From Struthidea cinerea (lineage: Eukaryota > Chordata > Aves > Passeriformes > Corcoracidae), in NCBI GenBank assembly GCA_013397865.1, contig VZTI01002788.1, forward strand, positions 84,041-148,040: a stretch of DNA of 64,000 nucleotides. Reading direction: 5' to 3'. Positions within the stretch are counted from its first letter, which is position 1. Each line of letters starts with the position of its first letter. Of the stretch, positions 25,276-37,150 are shown piece after piece. The notes beneath the pieces were generated by a model. That model saw only the letters and a list, made by a program, of their open reading frames with translations, had not been told where the DNA came from and did no database searches. The translations under genes were made by a program, and so were the position numbers.

Positions 25276-28200
25276 CTCTAAAACTTTTAAACAGGATCTT
25301 TCTGCATTCGTTGGAGAGACACAGACTGTCACAGAAAATTAGATCACATCAGCAGAAGAGAAATGTCTGTTACAAATGGGAAGAAATGCTCTCTGGAGAC
25401 ACTATGGAGGGAACCCAGAAGACCAGCCTGGATTAGGTAGTGAACACTTGGCTGAAAATGGTGATATGGCATGGCTTGATTTCCCTTTGACTACACAGAC
25501 TAGTGAGTAGTTGAAGATGGCATGATTATTCCAAGATGTTTTCTTTGCATGAGGCTCACTCATCCTTGATCACAACTGATGGCTTAGAATGCTAACATAG
25601 TGCATAATTGCACAGCATAAAAAGTGCCATATGCATTGACTGATGAACTAATGGTCTGAATCCTACAGTTTTAGTAAAAGATCAGCTTGCTAACCACAAG
25701 ACACATACACTTCAGCTGACAATACATCTTGATAAGCTAAAAAAAATTCAGAATTAGCTTGTCAATAGCAGAAATGAGTCAATAGCAGAACAACTGCTAT
25801 CCACATCTAATCATAGTAATGGCACAATAGACAATATTCATTATCCACCTGTCAAATCTTGGTGTGAAAAAAGGCAGTAATAGATCAAGGATAGTATAAC
25901 AGTAACAGTAACAATAATAGTAAAAACAAGAGCAGCAGCAAAACCAAAAAACATCATGTCCTAAAATTAGTGTCATAAATCAATGAGTGTTTTCTTGTGT
26001 CAATTCACATTAAGATACACTGTACAAGACATAATATACCAGAGTATCCTAACACAACATGACTTCCTAGTTTTACTTCATGAATTATAATTTAAGACTT
26101 AAATTTTTTCACCCATTTGATAGTTACTTGCTATAACATAATACATTCAGGGATTTTCTCCAGGTTTTGTGGTGAGATACTCACTTATGTGTTAGGAGAA
26201 ATACTGGTTCTTTCTTCTTGCCTTCTTTTAGTAGCATTCATCCCAAAAATGCTACTGTGTAACAGGACTAAACCACTTCAATAACAGTTTGACAGCTTAA
26301 TGCTGACTTTGTCTCATAGAGAGGAAAGTCTTTTTAACTAGAACAGAAGATGGAATTGTTTTGAGAGCTTAGGTAGAGATCTGGTCTTGTTTTCTTTCTA
26401 TGAAAACTACTTCTTCCACTACCTATTTGGCCCTTGATTAGTAGTGACAGCATTACTGGTGGTGTTGTGTTAGCCACATAGGGGATTATGGTCAATACTG
26501 ATACCTTTCTCTAGAATAGACAGCCAAATTTTTTTCTTTTTTTTTTTACAGATTTTTTCCCCAAGATTTTTCAGTTCTTTGACTGAAATTTCGTTGACTG
26601 CAACAAGAACCAATGTACCATCAGTGCCATATGTGTGTTTCTGAATCTGGAGCTGAAACCTACTATTATTACTCAGTCCAGTTGCCTAAATGTGTGTGTA
26701 ATATCCTTGGAGATGCTGTGGGGTTGGCAGATGTGACACCATCCATGGGTAGGTAAAATCCTTCTGTTCCTTTGAAATGGCAACCAAAAGGGACACCCAA
26801 GGGCATCCCAAATGACAGTAGATAATTATGTCTAGGCAATTTTACTTTATTCTTAGCATCTAATTTATGATAATCATTAAGAATATATCTATACTGAGAA
26901 ATTAAATGGGACCAGGAACATTTCTGGTCATGAGGGTCAAGCAGCAAAATATATTTGTGTCTGTGCTGGGGAATTCACTAAGCTTCTAAAAAGGGTAAGC
27001 ACACCTGGGGTAGTTACTGGGAGTGAGAAATTCTAACTCCTAAAATACTTCCTGGTTTTGGCAGTGTGTTAGTTGTTATGAACTAAGACTCGGCCAGAGA
27101 CAGTCCTAATACCTCTCTAATCAGGTCAGAGAAGAGTCCTTTTGGGCATTATTTCCTTTAACAATCATAGCTAAAGCACCTAAGAATCCAGCCGTGTGTA
27201 GGCACTAACAGATAAATATTCCTCATTTAGATAATAGAAATGGTAAAAATTCTCATCTTCCCATCTCTCCACTCCTTGGTCCACCCTGGTATGCCCAAAA
27301 TAATTCCAGACATTTGAGGTCGCATATTTCTGGATATTTCACATTCTACCAGATTTATTTTTCTCTCTTTCTTTGGATGTAATTGTCATTCAGTCCTAGA
27401 GTTGAGGTATTGCAATAGGTTTCTATAGGTTTGGTTTTATTCATTCCTTTCTCTGTCCCTGTTTTTCTCTTTCTATTCAGACACAGAGAATAATAGAATT
27501 GCCACTGCCAAAACCCTCACTCCACTGGAGTGAAAACCATTCATTTGTCATCTCAATTTTAAGATTCCTGACTCCAAATGCAAGGATATTCTCCATGGAC
27601 GTAATGGGACATTTAGCAATTCACTCATTTTCTTTACATGCTACTTATTTAGACACTCAGCAGTTGGCAGCTTTGATGTGAGTGGTAAAAATTATAAAGA
27701 CATTACGTATCATAAAAATATAAATGAAAGAAAACATGGGCCCTGTTTTATATCAGACTAAATTGGCTACTGTCATACTCAGGATTTTTGTTTTATAAAT
27801 TATAATTGTTAGAGGAGGTGTTCCCTTAGGTGAAACACTACCTGTGTCTTTCATATATTTCCTCAGCTCTTCACTATTTCCTCCTTAAAGAAATTGCTGT
27901 GCAAAACTTGGGCACAAAGAAGCAAATTTATAAACTCAAATAGTACAGGTATGAATAGAAAAATGTATCACTCTGTTTGAGATCCTTGACATAATTAAAG
28001 TGTCTGTCAAAAATGAAAATAAATAATATTATATGGAGGAAGTGGTAAAAGCAGAACAAGTAGGGCTATGATTGTTCAGAACTATTCCTATAGAAGGGGA
28101 AGAGGGAAAAAAAAGGACTTTTTTTTCATGCTGCTGTTATCTCTTATTTTCTGGCCATTTGTGGAGGATTCTAAGAGAACCTAAGCACCCACACAGCTGC

Positions 28201-28636
28201 TCACACAGTCCTACCCCTGTGCTGGGACAGGAGAGAACACGGGAAGAACAAGAGTGAGAAAATTCATTGTTTGAGCTAAAGATACTTTAATAAATGAAGA
28301 AAAGAGGAGAATAAAACTCAAGCAGCTCTGAAGCAAAGGCGATCAATCATTACCTTCCACTATCTCTGAGCAACAGTGACCTTGGAAAACACTTCCCTCC
28401 ATGCTTCAGCTTTGAATTGTGGAACATGACATACAATGAAATATTCTTTTGGCCAATTCAACTGTCCTGCCCATTTTCCCCTCCAACTTCATGCCCATCT
28501 CTAGGCTACCTTCTGCAGGGGGGCAGAGAAGAAACCCTTCAAGAAAGCCTTGAAGCTGTGCAAGCACTCTTCATCAATACACAAATTCTTGGTGGGTTAT
28601 CAATCTGGTCACAAATATTAGTCACCACAATCTGGT
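25276..28636. other. Unique non-coding DNA
   Basis: Nothing recognised. A 92-codon minus frame at 26669-26947 has no family resemblance and no splice context. Confidence 0.55.
28592..28616 (+). repeat. Left copy of direct repeat flanking the LTR
   Basis: GTGGGTTAT-CAAT-CTGGTCACAAAT. The same sequence without the four bases CAAT recurs at 29674-29694, just past the LTR. This copy lies about 20 bp before the LTR start. A further partial copy, AATCTGGTCAC, lies at 28629-28639. Confidence 0.8.
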
Positions 28637-29665
28637 CACCGTGGTTTGCCACGGCCTGGTTTTAAGTAGCAGTGGGGCCACAAAGATGGCTCCTGTGAGG
28701 AAGCTGCTGGAAGCTTCCCACCATGTCCGGCAGAGCCAATGGCTGATGGCTCTGAAGATGGATGTGCTGCTGGCCAAAACTGGGCCAATGAGAGAGGTTG
28801 GTAACACCTCTGTGATGTCATATTTAAGAAGAAAATCAAAACAAAGTCACACAGTTTTGGCTTCTAGTCAGAGAAGAGGACGAGGTGAGAACATGTGAGG
28901 GAAAACAACATGGTGACACCAAGGTCAGTGGAGAAGGAGGGGCAGGAGGTGCTCCAGGTGCCAGAGCCAAGGTTCCTCTGCAGGCTGTGGTGATGACCAT
29001 GGTGAAGCAGCTGTGCCCCTGCAGCCCATGGGGATCCACCCACAGCCCATGGGGGAGGTGCCCGTGCTGGAGCAGGTGGATGCCTGGAGGAGGTTGTGAT
29101 CCAGTGGAAGACCCGGTGGAGAGAGAGCTGGAGCAGCCTGTCCTTGGAGGACTGCACCCCGTGGAAGAGAGACCCAGGGAACAGCAGTTTTGGGAGGACT
29201 GTGTGCCCATAGCAGGGACTCACGCTGCAGCAGGTGCAGTGTGGCTGCTGCTCGTGAGAGTGAACCCATGCCGGGGAAGTTCATGGAAAACTTTGTCCCG
29301 TGGGAGGGACCCCATGGCCTCACAGGGGAAGACTCCTGGAGCAGCGGAAGGAAATCTCAGAGATGGACTGACCAAACCCCCATGCCCTGTCTCCCTGCGC
29401 TGTCAGTGGGAAGGAGGGAGGGGCTGGGAGGTGGAAGATGTTCTAAGGGCTTATTTTACTTCTCATTATCCTCTGATTCTGTTAGCAATAAATTCACTTC
29501 ACAACTTAAGTTGAGCCTGTTTGGCCCTTGAAGTGTTCTCTTCCGGTCCTTATCTCAGTCATGAAGCATTCGTTAATTTTTTTTCCTTTTCCCTCCTCTG
29601 CCCAGCTGTGGCAGGGGAGGGTGAGTGAGCGGCTCTCGTGGGTGGGCCAGTGTCAAACCACGACA
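28637..29665 (+). mobile_element. Large (about 1.03 kb) GC-rich avian ERVL-type solo LTR with long inverted termini
   Basis: The right end is GGCCAGTGTCAAACCACGACA. The left end CCGTGGTTTGCCACGGCC is its imperfect inverted repeat (CGTGGTTTG-CAC-GGCC). It has an LTR-like layout on the plus strand: a TATA-like ATATTTAAG at about 28821, a GC-rich body, AATAAA at 29487-29492, then a TG/T-rich stretch, TCCTTATCTCA and a purine-rich GGCAGGGGAGGGTGAGTGAG end. I recognise this layout from a widespread bird ERVL LTR, including its body of loosely repeated GGAGGACTGCACCCCGTGGA units. The precise left boundary is inferred. Possible 5-bp flanks CTGGT / CTGCA match at three of five. The 209-codon frame at 28885-29514 lies wholly within it and is not a gene. 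Confidence 0.8.
29487..29492 (+). promoter_or_regulatory. AATAAA polyadenylation signal of the LTR
   Basis: A canonical hexamer followed within 40 bp by a G/T-rich stretch (TGAGCCTGTTTGGCCC), located where the end of the R region is expected. It fixes the LTR's plus orientation. Confidence 0.6.
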
Positions 29666-29673
29666 CTGCATTA

Positions 29674-29694
29674 GTGGGTTATCTGGTCACAAAT
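29674..29694 (+). repeat. Right copy of direct repeat flanking the LTR
   Basis: A GTGGGTTAT + CTGGTCACAAAT copy 8 bp beyond the LTR end. Compare the left copy at 28592-28616, which has CAAT inserted. Confidence 0.8.
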
Positions 29695-32600
29695 TCACAA
29701 TGTATCATCATATGGACTACTATGATGAAAATTATGCTCCATATGTTCCATTCCTGCCAGGCTAGGCACAACATCATAAGTTCTGGTGTTTAAACAGTGA
29801 CGGTTTTCTCTACAGAGCACACATATAGTGAGAGAAAACCTGGTATATACATTCTGGGGAGTGAAACTCTGGGCAGGTTCTTTCATATTTCAAAAAAATG
29901 TCATGTTACCAAGAATAATAGTGGGATCAGGATATCTTACCCTACTATAAAGAGGGTAAGATGGTCTAATGGTCTTCCTCTTCCCTATGAATTTTTTCTA
30001 TTAATTTTCTTCTAATTATTTTTGCCTCACAGCTTCTCACTGAAAGCTCAACAAGATTTTGGAATCCCATCCTTATAGATATTCAACTATTTGCTGGATA
30101 AGATGTTGAGATCTACGTTGGTTTGGCTTTGAGCAGAGAGGTGGAACAAGGGACTACCAGAGGTTCTTCCCAACGGACACATATTTCTGCTCTGTGCTTC
30201 CACACCAGTCTGCTCCGACCAGTGCCAGCAATCCTGTGCACAGCTACCAGAGTTTCATCCACATTATTTTGTGCTATCAATAAATATCCTGACTGCCATC
30301 CTATCTGTGTTGATGTTCTCACTGCCATCTCAGTTCTGTGACTCTGATTTAGTGGCATTTACTGTGGGAAAACAGACACAAACTGTGTTAAAACTCTCAC
30401 AGATGACTGACTTTTCTGGTGTAGGGAACAATAGCAGTAAGGCTGTCTTCAGATGCGGATTTTGGGAATTCTTTCCTTTTGTCTTTCTTTATGGTTTCAA
30501 TGGATATTTAATTTTAAATCTTAGAAGTTTACTCAGAGATTTACTGCTCAAGATCATACATGGGAGGGGTATTCAGCTCAACTGTCTTTGCCATTTTGGT
30601 GGTGCACGCCAGTCCTCTAGACTCTGAGTTTAGTTAATGACTGAGACGCACATTTTGAGACATGACTTGTCCTATCAGGCATCTTGTTTAGGTCAGGGGA
30701 TGAGCTTTCTTTTCCCTTTCCACATCCAAAATAATATTGGCTTCTTGTTTGAAAAACGAACAACAAACTGCACCACTGGAAAATTTTCCTTTCAAATATC
30801 TTGATTATACAATTTTTTGATGAATGAATACTATACGTTAAAAATGTCATCTATTCATTGAGATATTTTTAACTCCAAACCATAAATAATCCAAGTCTGT
30901 AATGTTATTTTCACTCCTACAGGCACTGTTGCTTGGGTATCACATACTCTGATTCTTTCCTGGTCGGGCCCCATCTTGCAGATGTTCTTGTGATCACATG
31001 AATGCCGTGATACACTGGCTCTTCTTACAAAGAAAGGGCACTCTGTGATAGGTCTTGTTTACCTTTTTCAGTGAGGAATAATGGATTATGGAGTCATGAC
31101 AATGTCATTAATTTAGATGGGTTGATTAACTGAAATATATTGCATTGACCAAGGCAGTTCTAACTTTGTTATTTAGTCGGTATTCAACACATGCAAAAGG
31201 CTAAAAAGAATCCTATGTAGATTATTGCTTCTTGTCGAACAGTGTAGAAGTTGAAGCTACCTAGGATTAGTTGTTAAAGAACTTTTCTATTTAAAACAGT
31301 TTTGGGTTTTTTTCTTTTTAGATAAAGTTCTATTAAAAGGAATTATATGGCAAACATAGAGAAATATGGCTGGCAGACCTCAAGAAAAGATGTAAATGTT
31401 ACAAGTTCTTTTATGAATATTCACTGGAAAGCAAACTATTCATATTAAAATTTCTTATGTCAGGCTTCATGATAATCATAAATCAAACACAAATCCATCA
31501 TAATATTTTGAAGATTCAGATACATACAGTTGAATGTTGTCTTTCCTGCAAGATTTTGTTCTGATGTGATTTATAGAAGTGGGGTTTTGTGTTTGTTAGG
31601 TTGATTTTTACCCTCTGCCATTTAATTAGCTTTGAAATCAGGAAATATTCTCTCCGCAGAGTTAGGTTGAATTGGTAAAATGTATGGCTGAAATATATTT
31701 AAACAGTTATGATTTTATATTTGTTCTACTTCTTTTCTTAAATGCTGCTTGAATATTTTAATTTCCCTTGACAACTAAAGTATATATTCATTATTGAAGC
31801 ATAATAATTTTTTGCCTTAATCTTTATCTCTTTCATTTTGTGTATATTGTTTTCTTGCTAATGAGTCTTGAACAGCTTCAACAATATTGTCCTTTGGACG
31901 TCCAAAACACTTCTGTAATGTCTATAATTGTTTTTGGCTTCCATTGCTTATTAGTATTTCTTTTTCCTTACTGATTTTTCTGTTACAATTTTTCATTCAG
32001 CACAGCCTAGTTACATTTTGTTCAAGTGTAATTCTTGCTTGTGGTAGAAATTCTCAGTAGTATTCCTATGTTGGAAAAAGAAAATATACAGACCTTCTTT
32101 ATATTCATGCTCTGGATCTGTTCCACCCAGCTGACTTTTCTGCCTAATTTCCTTTTGTCCTTTACCACTGAAAACCTTAGTTACAGACCTGCTTTCATCC
32201 TTTCATTTAATTTGAATAGAATCAACTTAAAATCATTCTATCCAGGGTTAATTTTCATGCCTGGCTTATCTTCTTGACTTATCACTACCGAATCTTCCAC
32301 TGGGATCAGAAATCTTTTAACTCTGGCATGTGACAAACCTGTAGATAGCAAGGACTGATATTCTATCACAGTGAAATTATTTTGAAGAAAAGGCATGGCC
32401 AGTACAATTTTGATTTTCCATGGTATGAGAAATGTCTCCACAAGTGTAAAAAAGAATAAGCTGCTCTAACCAGGATTAGTATGGGAGAAGGCTAATTGGT
32501 CTTTCACCTTATTTTTGCTGTCATTCCTACAGGGATTAGGTTAAGCCTCAGTGTATGTTTCATCAGGGAATTACAGAGATTAGACTTTGTCTCTCTGTCT

Positions 32601-34879
32601 ATCATTCAGACACTTCCTCTAATGTTGACTAGATTTTTCTAAGTCTCACAACTCATCATGTACTTCCTTTCAGTCAAAAATAGGTATATAATTTATGGTC
32701 CCAAAGGCTGCTCCTAGGGTAGTAGAATGAAAGGTGTGAGACAATGACATGATTGCCAAATCTTTATTAAGTTTCTTGATTTCCCACCTTTCATCCACTC
32801 CAAGTCTCACCTTACCTATGGGTTTTTTGCATCTTTAAATTAAGAAGGTGCTAATGAGGTGTCTACAAGTCTGACCTCAGACACATAAAGTATTCTGGGT
32901 AGAACTGAGATTGCCTACTATAAAGTAATATAACCCAAAGTCATGACCTGCTCCTTTAAAATAAAGCTCCCCTCAATGACAAAATAGAACTGCTGTAGGA
33001 AAATGTCAGTTGCTCAGCAAAATTTAAATGAGGCAGGGAGACCAACTCTGTTTCTTCAAGTTCCAGCTAGAAAGAAATCTTCACGAATATTGTAAAATTG
33101 ACTATCATTGCTATATCTGAATGCTTAATTATTCACAGGATTTCCTTTTAGCCTAAAGACCATGAGAAATTGTATTAACTAAGGTTGGGATTCATCTCAT
33201 ATAACTGTAACTGTAAAAGACTACAGGATCTGCAACGGGAACAATAGCACTTTCAGTATAGTACAATAAATAGGCACTTTTAGGGAACAGATCCTTGGCT
33301 CTGCTTGGCTCATCCTTTGGATGAGCTGAGTTACGCATGAGAAATTCCATTTCGGGTTTTGACTTGAAGGTGGACCAATGCTAAGACTAAGTGTAGATGC
33401 CTATATTTGTTCGGACAACACTTACGCATAGCCTCCCTGTACAACCCGCAGAAAGAGGTACATTTTGATGGCGATTCATCTAACCAAAGATGTCTGTGTA
33501 GAGAAAGTGGACAGCCATATAAAGGTCTTAGACTTTATCCACTGGATATGGAGAAAACTCTTTCTGCATAGCCATCTTAGATAAAACATCCAATTCCTAT
33601 TTGCTATTAAAATAAGTTAATTGGATTTGAAATTGTAACCGTGCTTCTGATAAAGACATTACTTCCATGACGAAATTCCAGTTTTATTTCTGTGATCTAT
33701 ACTTGTACAGTACATTCTGCAAGCAAACAAAAACTATATTTCCTTTTTTGAAAGTGCTAGGTGATGAAAAACCTACTATAGCTCTTTGCCAGTCATTCTA
33801 CTGTTTCTCATAATTTTTGTTAAAAATGGATATTTCTTTGCAGAATCAGGTTGCCAAGTTTTAATTCCCAACCACTGGGTCTTTTCAAGTTTTTCCTTCT
33901 AAGACTGAAGAAACTTCTATTATCACATTTTTATTCTTTCAGGGGATATTTATAGACCATGTCTGGTTACGCGTTTATCTTCCTTTTGAAAAATTAAATA
34001 GAGCATGCAGTACTTCATTGCACAGTGTTTTCAAACCCGTAATAATTCCTGTGGAACTTTTCTGAACTCTTTCCAATCTCTTTTCAATATCTTTTCTCAG
34101 TTGCACGTACAAAGACTGTACAGTTTTCCTATAATGACCATATCAATGCCAAGTACAAACTAATAAAAAGATTCCTTTCTCCCATCTGATATATTTTCAT
34201 ATATGTGTTTAAGGATCATATTGGTCCTCTGCAATATAGCATCTCATTGGATCCCATATTCTGCTAATGAGCTATGACTGATTCTCATTTCCTCTTTCAA
34301 GTCTTTTACAAGATCACAGTTCTCAAGATAGAATTTTCCATCCAGTAAATGCAGCTTTGATTTTCTAATCTTGGGGCAGAAATGCAGCTGACTGAGGTCA
34401 GTGTAATTCTGTTCTATGGCATTTTCTTCTAGATCAGGATCTGAGCAAGGATTTTATTTCAAGAACTTCCGATATGAACTTGATAAAGTCCTTTGCTTAA
34501 TTTTACACCAGGAATTAAAACTAACCTTAATGTGGTCCTAAAATCATTCCTCCCGAACATCTGAAAAATATTTTCAACTTTCATGGTCAGGAGCTATCCA
34601 TGATCATCTTGGAAACTCTGCTTCCATTCTGACCATGTTGGTCCTATTCCCTCATTTATTCTAATTCTTCCCTGTCTGAACTGTGCACGTGACCTTCGTA
34701 TTTATAACAACCTTTAAAAGCAGACAGCCTTCATCAACAAAAAGAGATTTTCATACTACTCATTTCCTTTCTTCTTATATCCCTTCTTTACTTTACAATT
34801 TGACTATCAAAAAAAAGAAAAGTTAAAAAAAATAATTAAAAAAACCCACTCATCTAATGAGTAATTTCCAGAAATGTTC
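29695..34879. other. Unique AT-rich non-coding DNA
   Basis: No gene or repeat recognised across 5.2 kb. Frames at 30271-30627 and 32035-32277 show no domain. Confidence 0.55.
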
Positions 34880-35890
34880 CACTCCACAAATAAAAATCAC
34901 ACTTACAGTAAGACTGGTTTGATCGTAAATTGGCTGGGGAAGGATAAGCCCTGACAACAGGACTGGGAAGAATAGTTCATGTGGTTTCAACCTTATGGAG
35001 GCCACCAAAGATTCTGTATTACATATCTGTGTAGACTCTCATGATATCGCTCAAGCTTCAATTTTTTAATGATGATACCTTCCCACTTCACAACTTGATT
35101 GTTGAACTAAATCAGTTAGGAGGTAGTGACTAAGAACTCATACTGATCCAAGCCAGGAATTACCTCTGAGTACTGGCCTGCCTTGTACAGCTGCTTTAAA
35201 AGATTGACATCTTTCTGAAAAGGATATGTACAGTTCTTCCTCCGTTTTGAACAGAGAGCACTTAAAGGAGATACTGTGGTTTCCAGAGATGTGGATGCTA
35301 AGTCACATCTTATTGGCAGCTTCTTAATGTGATCAGGTGTACTAGGTGAATCTTAATAAAGGAATAATGAAGACAACATGTTTCTTCCTGCTTCTATTAT
35401 TGCTCCGTTAGACTTCCAGCGCATCACTTTTTTTGTTTTTCTGATGCCTCCCTGCAGCCCATGAACGAGCCACACTCATCCAGACCCAAGAATGTCAAAA
35501 TGGTATTTTCCTACCAATTCCCGGAAAAGTACTTTTTTTCTCTTGTCATACAGAAATCCCACTCTTTCTCTTAACTTGTTAGCAATTCTCAGAAAGTCCT
35601 CATCCATGCTTGGATGAACCATGGCAGTCAAACCCCGTGAGTGTATCATAGTTTTCCAAATATAAAATGTTGTTAAGTTCATCCCAAAAGCAATACACAT
35701 TTTGCAAGTGTACCTGGACTACTGCTGTAAGAGCCAAAATGGGTTCTGAAATGGCTAGTACTTTTAAAACAATTTTTAACACTTTGTTCATACATGTTGA
35801 TGTACTTTCATCAGAAAGTACAAATTGACTGGTAAAAAAAGGTTTTGTAATTTGTCTTTTAAATAAGCTGTTAAAGCAACAAAATGTGCA
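34880..35890 (-). pseudogene. Possible decayed coding tract (unidentified)
   Basis: On the minus strand, protein-like stretches follow one another in shifting frames. One frame at 35791-35600 reads ...VLAISEPILALTAVV. A second at 35700-35476 reads ...MDEDFLRIANKLRERVGF then YDKRKKVLFREL. A third, further 3', reads KPHELFFPVLLSGLILPQP and ends near a donor-like ACT|GTAAGTGTG. If real, it is a frameshifted pseudogene of something I cannot name, cut at its 5' side by the CR1 at 35950. However, more than one frame looks protein-like over the same bases, a sign that chance composition may explain it. Confidence 0.15.
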
Positions 35891-35949
35891 TCATTTTCTA
35901 CCATTTGTTACAGTTAAGATGTTCCCATATCCATGTGACCTCTTCTGCT

Positions 35950-36215
35950 ATAGAATTATAGAAATATTTAGGCTGGAAAAGACCTTCAAGACTCCAACCA
36001 TTAACCCTGCAGTGCTGTGTCCACCAATAAACCATTGTGCCACACCTACACATCTTTTAAACACCTCCGGAGCTGATGACTCCACCACTTCCATGGGCAG
36101 CCTGTTCCAGTGCTTGACAACACTTTTCATGAAGAAACTTTTCCTAATTCAATTTGACACTTCCCTGGTGCAACTTCAGCTCATTTTTCCCTTTTTCTGT
36201 CACTAGTTACTTAGG
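35950..36215 (-). mobile_element. CR1 LINE 3' fragment, Y/J-like
   Basis: Inverted: tail ATAGAATTATAGAAATATTT, GGCTGGAAAAGACCTTCAAG, then AACACCTCCGGAGCTGATGA, GGGCAGCCTGTTCCAGTGCT and AAACTTTTCCTAATTC. The minus strand shows the ORF2 end as SVVKHWNRLPMEVVES, broken afterwards. The GGCTGGAAAAGACCTTCAAG tail separates it from the copies at 8174 and 19371. Confidence 0.93.
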
Positions 36216-36389
36216 ACACAAAATGCCACTATGTGACAACTTCAGCCCGTTCAAGACCCATCACTCCTTGTACAGTGTATATTTCTTCTAACTATCTTAC
36301 CTACAGAAAACTGTCCTATGAGACCATTTCTGCAACTGCAGGAACAGTCTATAGAATCTGTTTGTGGGTTTTTCACATGCAGCTCCTTC

Positions 36390-37150
36390 AGAGCTGGCCA
36401 GGCTGTCAGATCTGAGCAGATATCAGGCCAGGGTAGACAAGGAGAGCTACAGCATAGCTCGGGAGGGGGTTTCCAAGTGGTGCTTGGAGAAGGAGTTGAC
36501 AGCCACAGAACTCTCGGATGTGATTTTCCACAGGAGCCAGTGTCAGGACCCTGTACCCTGACACCGCCAGCCTGGGCTGAGTTCCAGCATGAAGCTGTAG
36601 GCAGAGGCAGGGAATCTCACCAGGCAAATTTTATGGGTACCGACAGTCCTCCTGTCTTTTCTGTCTGTAAATACTTGGGTCCTGCCTAGTGACACAGTAC
36701 ACTCAGTAGAAAGGGGCAAGAAAGTGGCACAAACACTAAGCTTCTTTACGGGGCCTGGGAAAGTACTCCTGAGAGATTTCCCCAAAAGAGCTAGCTTTGT
36801 CGTGCTGTGTAGCAAGAAGGGCTGGAGCTGCGGGAAGAGCACTTGATGACCACTAAGGGGAAGGACACCCTGAGGAAATACATTTCACAAGAGTCATAGA
36901 TGTCTGTGAACTAGGCACCTGCATGAGAGGCAGGAGGTGGGAGAGGCTGGGGAAGCTCGCCACTATATATTGGGGGTCAGAGCGTCTCCCCACAACTTGG
37001 ATCAATGCCTTCATGGCCCCCCCTCTCTGCCCCACATCATGTTCTTTCTGCTCCTGCCCTGATGTTCTCCCTGTGCTGATTCCTTCCCCTTGCTCCTAAA
37101 TGACCCCAAATTCTGACCCCAAGGACCTCTTTCTTACCCTGGGTAATCTG
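36390..37150. other. Unassigned GC-rich block
   Basis: It is clearly richer in G+C than its surroundings. It contains a short palindrome TGTCAGG...CCTGACA at 36541-36563 and a TATA-like CACTATATATTGGGGG at about 36960-36975 followed by a C-rich stretch. It could be an old LTR (TG start at 36541, TATA in U3) or an exapted repeat. No AATAAA or CA end is convincing, and neither strand has an identifiable protein (frames up to 123 codons, none recognised). Confidence 0.35.

Noticed and set aside
28885..29514. 209-codon plus-strand frame
   Set aside because: It lies wholly inside the GC-rich LTR, which explains the lack of stops. Overlapping minus frames are equally long, and no domain or gag-like motif is visible.
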